NCBI GenBank assembly: GCA_021767985.1
Contig: JAASSH010000152.1
Coordinates: 1-6,044, forward strand
Reading direction: 5' to 3'
From: Gammaproteobacteria bacterium
GTDB lineage: Bacteria; Pseudomonadota; Gammaproteobacteria; GCA-001735895
Length of the DNA: 6,044 nucleotides
Shown here: piece after piece, positions 1 through 4,702 of the stretch
Position numbering within the stretch: the stretch's first letter is position 1
How the letters are laid out: the number at the start of each line of letters is the position of its first letter
Translations under genes and position numbers: made by a program
Notes under the pieces: model-generated
The model's database searches: none
What the model saw: the letters and a program-made list of their open reading frames with translations, nothing else
What the model was told of the DNA's origin: nothing

Positions 1-461
1 AGCCCCATCGACCCGCCGGCGATCATATGCTCGGGCATGATCGCCGCTCCCGCGGAAGTGCCGGCGACGTGCACGCCGGCGGCATTCGCGCGGCGGACTT
101 TTTGCGCCACCAGGGTGCCGCCGAGAATGGTCGACAGCCGCAACTGGTTGCCGCCGGTCATGAAAATGCCGGTGGCACCATCGAGGTGCTCGATATATTC
201 CGGGCGGTCGGCGTCGGCGCGTTCGGCGATCGGCAGGGATATCGCGCTTTCGACACCGATTTTTTCGAATACCTCGATATAGCGGTCGCCGGTGTCGGGC
301 AGCATCGACGCGGTCGGAATGATTACGATCCTCGCCTTGCGGCCGCCGCTAAGCTTGACGAAACGCCGCAGCACGCGCATCGAACCGGTGCGTTCTTCGG
401 CGCCGCCGATGGGTATTACGTAGCCGCGGGGCTGATCTTCTTGATGAGGGGATGGGCTCAT
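1..461 (-). CDS. cphB: Cyanophycinase (peptidase S51), N-terminal part, runs off the left edge
   Basis: Cyanophycinase is a serine exopeptidase that releases beta-Asp-Arg (or beta-Asp-Lys) dipeptides from the storage polymer cyanophycin. Translating leftwards from the ATG at 461-459 gives 153 residues before the window ends. Visible are an N-terminal beta-strand followed by IGGAEE (18-23), the RFVKLSGG...RIVIIPTAS core (33-52), the TGGNQ motif (102-106) whose Gln corresponds to the conserved substrate-site Gln of CphB, and the nucleophile elbow AGTSAGA (133-139) with the predicted catalytic Ser at 136. The rest of the catalytic residues and roughly the second half of the protein lie outside the window. 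There is no signal peptide, so it should act in the cytoplasm on stored granules, unlike the secreted cyanophycinases of some scavengers. It starts 16 bp after the iadA stop, so the two are almost certainly co-transcribed. No clear Shine-Dalgarno is seen. Other S51 members (alpha-aspartyl dipeptidase PepE) are shorter and fit this N-terminus and context less well. Confidence 0.93.
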   Translation of the reverse strand, partial: MSPSPHQEDQPRGYVIPIGGAEERTGSMRVLRRFVKLSGGRKARIVIIPTASMLPDTGDRYIEVFEKIGVESAISLPIAERADADRPEYIEHLDGATGIFMTGGNQLRLSTILGGTLVAQKVRRANAAGVHVAGTSAGAAIMPEHMIAGGSMG

Positions 462-477
462 TTAAAACTCGTTGTTG

Positions 478-1641
478 TTATTCCTCGAACAGGCCGGTTA
501 CCAGTTGCCTGCCATGCTTGACCTGCCAGGCGCCCCGGGCCATGACGCCGCCGATACGGTTATCCTGATCCACGACCAGCAGGTCGGCGTCGCAACCCTG
601 CGCGATACAACCCTTGCGCGGCAGTTTCAGCAGATTCGCAACATTCCGGGTCATGAAAGGTAACACGGTTTCGACCGCTATACCGCTGTCGAGCAGGTTT
701 TTAAAACAGTCGGCCATTGCCTGGCAGCTGGCGAATCCCATTTTCACGAGCTGTCCCTGGGCATCGAAATGGGGCAGGCAGCCGCCGCCGTCGCTGCTAA
801 TCGTCAGCTTGCTGCGGTCGAAGTCCTGTTCGAGGAAACGCTGCACCGCCTCCTCGGCGGACCAGCCCTCGTCGCCGCTATCTCCGGGGAATGCGGTCAG
901 ATCGACGTTGCAGCCGAATCCGCTCAAATCGCAGGCTTCTTCGAACAGCGGTTTATTGCGATTGACGTGAGTCGGATTGAATACTCGCGGCGGTATCTCG
1001 GAAATCTCGAGACACTCGCGGATCAGCGACAGGCCGCGCGCGCCATCGCCGAGATGAAAATGCACGATACCGGCCTTGCCGGTCATCAGCCCGGCGACAT
1101 GCGCCTCGCTGGCGAGTCGCAATATCTCGTCGCGGGTCGGCTGGCTCGAACGATGATCGCTGATCGCGACCTCGCCGACGCCGATCACCGGCTCGAGATT
1201 GACGATATCGCTGCGCACCGATCCGGTCAGCGTGATCACCGGTACGTGGTAGCCGCCGGTATAGCACCAGGCCGACAAACCTTCCTCGCGCAAGCCCATG
1301 ACCTGCGACACCAGGTTTTGCGGGGTGCGCGTCAAATCGTCGGTGCCGAGCAGGCCGACAACGCTGGTCACTCCGGCGCGCGTGATCTGGCTCAACGCGA
1401 GCGGCGGCACGCGCGTCGACGGGCCGGCCTCGCCACCACCGCCGGTCAGGTGGGTATGGGCATCGATAAATCCGGGAACCAGCCTGGCGCCATCGAGATC
1501 CGTCACTTCGACTTCGAGCGCGTCGTCGAGCCGCGGCAGTCGCTCGCCGACGTAGGCTACCTTGCCGGCGCAAACCAGCACATGCCTGATGCCGAGCGGC
1601 TCGGGTGCGTACACATTGGCGTTGCTGATCAGTTCAAACAT
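478..1641 (-). CDS. iadA: Isoaspartyl dipeptidase (amidohydrolase superfamily, M38)
   Basis: This enzyme hydrolyses beta-aspartyl dipeptides; next to cyanophycinase its likely substrate is beta-Asp-Arg, giving free Asp and Arg in the cytoplasm. Its 387 residues are close to the 390 of E. coli IadA. Seen in order: a small N-terminal beta domain, the metal motif DAHTHL (H62, H64), GGGGEAGPSTR (E71, equivalent to E. coli E77), TGGYHVP (Y131), AISDHRS (R164), FHLGD (H196), PTHVNRN (H225, R228) and SSDGGG (D284), then a C-terminal strand region including DADLLVVD. Two positions deviate from E. coli: Glu157 stands where the carboxylated bridging Lys162 is expected, and Cys288 where Ser289 contacts substrate. 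Glu as the bridging ligand is known elsewhere in the superfamily (for example NagA), so an active enzyme is still likely. The ATG at 1641 is supported by the match of the N-terminus to the family, although no clear ribosome binding site precedes it. It lies 117 bp after the AstE/AspA-like gene and 16 bp before cphB. Confidence 0.93.
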   Translation of the reverse strand: MFELISNANVYAPEPLGIRHVLVCAGKVAYVGERLPRLDDALEVEVTDLDGARLVPGFIDAHTHLTGGGGEAGPSTRVPPLALSQITRAGVTSVVGLLGTDDLTRTPQNLVSQVMGLREEGLSAWCYTGGYHVPVITLTGSVRSDIVNLEPVIGVGEVAISDHRSSQPTRDEILRLASEAHVAGLMTGKAGIVHFHLGDGARGLSLIRECLEISEIPPRVFNPTHVNRNKPLFEEACDLSGFGCNVDLTAFPGDSGDEGWSAEEAVQRFLEQDFDRSKLTISSDGGGCLPHFDAQGQLVKMGFASCQAMADCFKNLLDSGIAVETVLPFMTRNVANLLKLPRKGCIAQGCDADLLVVDQDNRIGGVMARGAWQVKHGRQLVTGLFEE

Positions 1642-1684
1642 AGGGCAAGGGATCGATATTACCGCGGCGCCGATAGAGCGCGCT

Positions 1685-1690
1685 ATTCTA
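1685..1690 (-). promoter_or_regulatory. Possible -10 element upstream of iadA
   Basis: On the minus strand the 117-bp gap before iadA is locally AT-rich and contains TAGAAT, five of six bases of the sigma70 -10 consensus, placing a start site about 37 nt before the iadA ATG. The best -35 match (TTGCGG) is 20 bp upstream, which is too far for a strong promoter. iadA-cphB could therefore have its own weak promoter as well as read-through from the upstream gene. No convincing rho-independent terminator is visible in the gap. Confidence 0.25.
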
Positions 1691-1758
1691 AATTAAGCAG
1701 GCATAAAAAACCGCAAAAATGCTGTTCGAGCACCCGGGTCATCGATTCGGGCTAAAAA

Positions 1759-2823
1759 TCAGACCACCGGCGGCTCTTCGCCGTCATCGACTATCTCGCC
1801 GTTGGGCGCCAGCTTGTCGTGGTAGGCCTCGATATGGTCGGATATCTTGTCCGGCGCTTCGTAAGCAGCGATATTAAAAATCGCCTCACCCGCGAACACC
1901 AGTGGCAGATTGGTTTTGCCAATGACGATGCCATGATCCTGGCTGACAATTTCACTATTGTTTTCGCCGAGGGGATCGTTGATATAGGCAAGAACATCAC
2001 CGGCTTCGACGCTGGCACCAATCCCGACCAGGGCGCGCAATATACCGCTTTGCGACGCGCGCACCCAGCGACTGGTATTGGCAATCATGGCGGGCGGGGC
2101 ACCGGATTTCCGCTTTTTTAGCCGCATATCGAGTGAAACCATGACGTTAAGTATGCCCCTGACACCAGCCCGGATTGCGACCTCGTTGAAACGCAGCGCC
2201 TCGCCCGCTTCGTAGATAATCATCGGGATCCCCATTTCACAGGCCGCCGCCCTGAACGAATCGTCGAGCAGGCTGGAATCGAGAATGACCGGCACGCCGA
2301 ACGCGCGCGCCATGGCCTCGTTCACCGGCTCATCGGTTAACTTGGCACGAATTTGCGCCAGGTTCTCGCGGTAGACCGCGCCGCTGTGCAAATCGATGAT
2401 GTGGGTACAGTGCGGAATGATCTGCGTCATCAGCACGTTAGCCAGGCGCGACGCCATCGAGCCGGTCTCGGAGCCCGGAAAGGACCGGTTCAGATCGCGT
2501 CGATCCGGCAGGTAGCGGGACTTCGAAACGAAACCGTAAACATTGACCACCGGAATCGCGATTAAGGTGCCTCGAATCCGGTCGATGAATTTATAGGCCA
2601 GCAGGCGACGGATGATCTCGACGCCGTTAATTTCGTCGCCGTGAATCGCGGCCGTTACCAGCAGTACCGGTCCGGGCCTGCGCCCGTGCACCACGTGCAC
2701 CGGCATGTTGACGCTGCTGTGCGTGTAAAAACTCGGTAACGGTATATCGATCGATTGCCGGCTACCCGGCTTTATAGTGTATCCGGCAATCTCGATCGCA
2801 GGCCGGGATTTAATTCTTGCCAT
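1759..2823 (-). CDS. Succinylglutamate desuccinylase/aspartoacylase family zinc hydrolase (M14-like)
   Basis: This 354-residue protein belongs to the AstE/AspA family of carboxypeptidase-fold zinc enzymes, which remove acyl groups from the alpha-amine of amino acids (N-succinylglutamate, N-acetylaspartate). The zinc ligands are visible: HGDE (H61, E64) and DLHSG (H146). RDLNRSFPG (109-117) is the conserved substrate-binding block, and YEAG (204-207) supplies the predicted catalytic Glu205. After about residue 250 comes a C-terminal beta-rich domain with a lipoyl-like, barrel-sandwich pattern of Gly-spaced strands, as in the bacterial uncharacterised branch of this family; the protein is longer than E. 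coli AstE (322). There is no signal peptide. The ATG at 2823 gives the expected N-terminus but lacks a clear Shine-Dalgarno. It is the first long gene of the leftward group ahead of iadA and cphB, so it may act on an acylated Asp or Arg derivative in the same catabolic flow; this is inference. The exact substrate cannot be read from sequence. Many relatives instead sit beside RimK-type ligases, which are not seen here. Confidence 0.88.
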   Translation of the reverse strand: MARIKSRPAIEIAGYTIKPGSRQSIDIPLPSFYTHSSVNMPVHVVHGRRPGPVLLVTAAIHGDEINGVEIIRRLLAYKFIDRIRGTLIAIPVVNVYGFVSKSRYLPDRRDLNRSFPGSETGSMASRLANVLMTQIIPHCTHIIDLHSGAVYRENLAQIRAKLTDEPVNEAMARAFGVPVILDSSLLDDSFRAAACEMGIPMIIYEAGEALRFNEVAIRAGVRGILNVMVSLDMRLKKRKSGAPPAMIANTSRWVRASQSGILRALVGIGASVEAGDVLAYINDPLGENNSEIVSQDHGIVIGKTNLPLVFAGEAIFNIAAYEAPDKISDHIEAYHDKLAPNGEIVDDGEEPPVV

Positions 2824-2856
2824 GGCATCTGATTTTTGCGGATTGCAGTAGCATTG

Positions 2857-2967
2857 TCATTTTTTTTCTTCGTCCCCCGGTTTCGCGGTCATCGCCGCAA
2901 CGAACAGTTTCCGGTAAACCTCTAGCGGTCGAGATTTATCCCGTGCCGATTCGCGCGATAATACCAC
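2857..2967 (-). CDS. Possible small ORF (36 codons), hypothetical
   Basis: On the minus strand an open frame ends at TGA 2859-2857, 33 bp before the AstE/AspA-like gene. With the GTG at 2967 as start it encodes 36 residues; a TTG at 2976 would add three. The frame is closed upstream by TAG at 2982-2980. The peptide is highly charged and protein-like, with a middle containing LEVYRKLFVAAM and a tail ending KPGDEEKK. It matches nothing I recognise. Against it: there is no ATG near the beginning, no evident ribosome binding site, several codons uncommon in the neighbours (CTA, TCT, CGA), and the best leftward promoter overlaps its start. It could be a genuine small protein, the C-terminal remnant of a decayed gene, or chance. 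Confidence 0.25.
   Translation of the reverse strand: MVLSRESARDKSRPLEVYRKLFVAAMTAKPGDEEKK
2958..2966 (-). promoter_or_regulatory. Candidate extended -10 promoter for the leftward gene group
   Basis: On the minus strand TGGTATTAT combines an extended -10 TG with TATTAT (five of six to consensus). The -35 position at 17 bp (GTATTA) is poor, which extended -10 promoters tolerate. Transcription would begin near 2951, leaving a leader of roughly 130 nt before the AstE/AspA-like start. It would also start inside the possible small ORF, so the two calls compete. Confidence 0.3.
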
Positions 2968-3043
2968 TACCGGCAAACACTAATACCCGAGATTAACCGA
3001 AGTCTTCGAAATCGCCCCGAGTTCGCTGACAAAAATCATCTTA

Positions 3044-3055
3044 TCGGTTTACCGA
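3044..3055. repeat. Short dyad TCGGTTTACCGA in the divergent region
   Basis: The arms TCGGT and ACCGA are perfect complements around a 2-bp centre. The 9-mer GGTTTACCG inside it recurs in inverted orientation as CGGTAAACC at 2912-2920. It lies between the two promoter candidates, where an operator would be expected, but repeats of this size also arise by chance. No regulator is encoded in the window. Confidence 0.2.
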
Positions 3056-3105
3056 ACGTCGATTCGGATTGTTGCCGCCATCTCCAGGCGGTTTGCGCAA
3101 GCGAT

Positions 3106-3134
3106 ATGACAGCAAGCGTGCAACAAACTATGAT
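3106..3134 (+). promoter_or_regulatory. Sigma70-like promoter for mltF
   Basis: ATGACA (3106-3111, five of six to TTGACA) is followed after exactly 17 bp by TATGAT (3129-3134, five of six to TATAAT). Transcription would begin near 3141, giving a leader of about 90 nt before the mltF ATG at 3231. This placement also argues that translation begins at 3231 and not at upstream in-frame ATG 3069. Confidence 0.55.
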
Positions 3135-3230
3135 GTCGCTGGGCCGGCAAGCGATCGACTCGGTTGGGAAGCCATATTCTCGCATCGCAAGGCCGCCACC
3201 TGTTCAACTGATGACCGGACTTTTACAGGC

Positions 3231-4619
3231 ATGCAATTCAAATCTTCAAGGTACCTGAAAGCCTGTTTCGCGATCGCCCTGCTGGCGCTGGCGTCCTGTG
3301 ACCAGACTCGCAACGAAGCGCAGAAACCGACCCGCAGCCTGCAGCAGATTCGGGAGTCGGGCAAACTGGTTGTGTTAACCCGCAACGCTCCAACCACCCT
3401 GTACATCGACCGCCATGGCAAGGAGGTTGGCCCCGAGCACGACCTGGTCCAGGCTTTTGCCGAATCGCTCGATCTCGAGGTCGAATACCAGACCCGGGAA
3501 TCGATTCAGGAAATCATCGACGGCATCGAGGGCGCGCAAGGCGACCTGGCGGCGGCCGGCCTGACGATAACCGGTCAGCGTCAACAAAAGTTTCTCTTCG
3601 GCCCGCCATACCAGGATGTAACCCAGCAGGTGGTTTGCCGCCGCGATAACGTGCAGCCGGAATCGATCGCGGACCTGGTCGGGCTGAACATCGTCGTGAT
3701 CGCCGCAAGTAGTTACGTCGAGCGTCTCAAGGTATTGCAGCAGGAGTATCCCGAACTGGCCTGGCAGGAAACCGCTACCGAGGATACCGAGCAGTTGCTT
3801 TACTCGGTGTGGCGACGAAAAATAGACTGCACGATTGCCGACTCCAACATCGTCGATATCAATCGCCGCTACTATCCCGAACTGATCGCTCCGATCAATA
3901 TCAACCAGTCCGAAACGCTGGGCTGGCTGATGTCGAGCGAGCGCTCCGACCTGCAGCAGGCGATCGAGACCTGGTTCGAATCCTACCAGGCAAGCGGCAA
4001 GCTCGAGGCGTTGCAGGAGCAGTATTACGGATTCTTCGAAGTTTTCGACTACGTCGACACGCGCCGCTTTATCACGAGAATCAAGAAGCGCTACCCGAAG
4101 TATCGCAACTATTTCAAGCAGGCGGCCAGCAAGTATGGACTACCCGAGCTACTGCTCGCCGCCCAGGCCTACCAGGAATCACACTGGCGCGCCAATGCGC
4201 GCAGCCCTACCGGCGTGCGCGGGATCATGATGCTGACCCTCGAAACCGCGAAAGCCATGGGCGTCAAAAGCAGGCTCGATCCGAAACAAAGTATCTTCGG
4301 CGGCGCCAAATACATGTCGAGCCTGATCAATAACCGCTTCGTGGAAGAGGTCCTCGAACCCGACCGCACCTGGCTGGCGCTGGCAGCCTACAACGTGGGC
4401 CGCGGCCATTTGCACGATGCCCAGACACTCGCACGCGAACAGGGCCTCGACCCCTACCTGTGGGGCGACGTCAAACAGGTCTTGCCGCTGCTCGCCGACA
4501 AACGTTACTACAGCAAACTCAGGTATGGTTATGCGCGCGGTACCGAGCCGGTGCGTTACGTGCAGCGAATTCGCGAATACCGGCACATCCTGGAAAACGA
4601 GCTGAGCGAAAGGAAATGA
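3231..4619 (+). CDS. mltF: Membrane-bound lytic murein transglycosylase F (MltF-type lipoprotein)
   Basis: MltF cleaves the MurNAc-GlcNAc bond of peptidoglycan non-hydrolytically, forming 1,6-anhydro-muropeptides, and acts in the periplasm. The 462-residue product starts with a lipoprotein signal (residues 1-22) ending in the lipobox LASC, with the lipidated Cys at 23. Residues about 36-270 form a family 3 solute-binding-like module (RESGKLVVLTRN, GPEHDLVQAFAESL, GDLAAAGLTIT, DCTIADSN), the regulatory domain of this family. FDYVDTRRF (272-280) links to the SLT domain at about 290-455, with catalytic Glu316 in AYQESHW, then SPTGVRGIMMLT, LALAAYNVGRGH and YYSKLRYGYARG. All these blocks match E. 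coli MltF closely; the protein ends soon after the YVQRIREY helix, without the long E. coli C-terminal tail (518 residues). The ATG at 3231 is chosen because it begins the signal peptide; the Shine-Dalgarno is weak (ACAGG, very close). Residue +2 after the lipid Cys is Asp, an inner-membrane retention signal in E. coli. tamA follows after 83 bp on the same strand. Confidence 0.94.
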   Translation: MQFKSSRYLKACFAIALLALASCDQTRNEAQKPTRSLQQIRESGKLVVLTRNAPTTLYIDRHGKEVGPEHDLVQAFAESLDLEVEYQTRESIQEIIDGIEGAQGDLAAAGLTITGQRQQKFLFGPPYQDVTQQVVCRRDNVQPESIADLVGLNIVVIAASSYVERLKVLQQEYPELAWQETATEDTEQLLYSVWRRKIDCTIADSNIVDINRRYYPELIAPININQSETLGWLMSSERSDLQQAIETWFESYQASGKLEALQEQYYGFFEVFDYVDTRRFITRIKKRYPKYRNYFKQAASKYGLPELLLAAQAYQESHWRANARSPTGVRGIMMLTLETAKAMGVKSRLDPKQSIFGGAKYMSSLINNRFVEEVLEPDRTWLALAAYNVGRGHLHDAQTLAREQGLDPYLWGDVKQVLPLLADKRYYSKLRYGYARGTEPVRYVQRIREYRHILENELSERK

Positions 4620-4702
4620 AGTGGCAGCAAATCGGTTGCTTTCCTTAATCATCGGAAATCCTGGTAAGAGCAGCCGCCAATGACAGTCCCGTTCCGGCCG
4701 AT

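Larger units (their letters stand above)
2824..3230. other. Divergent intergenic region between the leftward hydrolase genes and mltF
   Basis: About 400 bp lie between the two divergent gene groups. No long gene with recognisable domains is present. An open frame does extend mltF upstream to an ATG at 3069, but those 54 residues look nothing like a signal peptide, while the ATG at 3231 begins a clear lipoprotein signal. The region holds a promoter candidate for each direction, a 12-bp dyad at 3044-3055 and a possible short ORF, each listed separately. No RNA gene or riboswitch was recognised. Confidence 0.7.

Noticed and set aside
27..521. Plus-strand open frame of 164 codons at the left end
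   Set aside because: It is opposite the cyanophycinase N-terminus with its intact GTSAG motif and crosses the iadA-cphB junction.
1699..1722. GCAT/ATGC flanked A-rich stretch as a terminator after the AstE/AspA-like gene
   Set aside because: The 4-bp arms enclose A-runs that cannot pair with each other, so no stable GC-rich stem forms.
769..1755. Long plus-strand open frame of 328 codons opposite iadA
   Set aside because: It lies antisense to a gene whose metal and substrate motifs are all present. Its translation is Ala/Arg/Gln-rich with no recognisable domain, typical of shadow frames in GC-rich DNA.
1711..2841. Inverted matches flanking the AstE/AspA-like gene (CCGCAAAAATCAGA on the minus strand at 2828-2841, its two parts on the plus strand at 1711-1763)
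   Set aside because: The left copies are split and AT-rich, and 10-bp matches are expected many times in 6 kb. There is no target duplication or transposase, so it is not a mobile element.
3069..3230. N-terminal extension of mltF to the ATG at 3069
   Set aside because: The extra 54 residues would bury a clear lipoprotein signal and would begin upstream of the best promoter.
4616..4648. Ten-codon ORF overlapping the mltF stop (ATGA), product MKWQQIGCFP
   Set aside because: The AAGGA-like sequence is too close to the ATG, and nothing suggests a leader peptide role; ATGA overlaps are common by chance.
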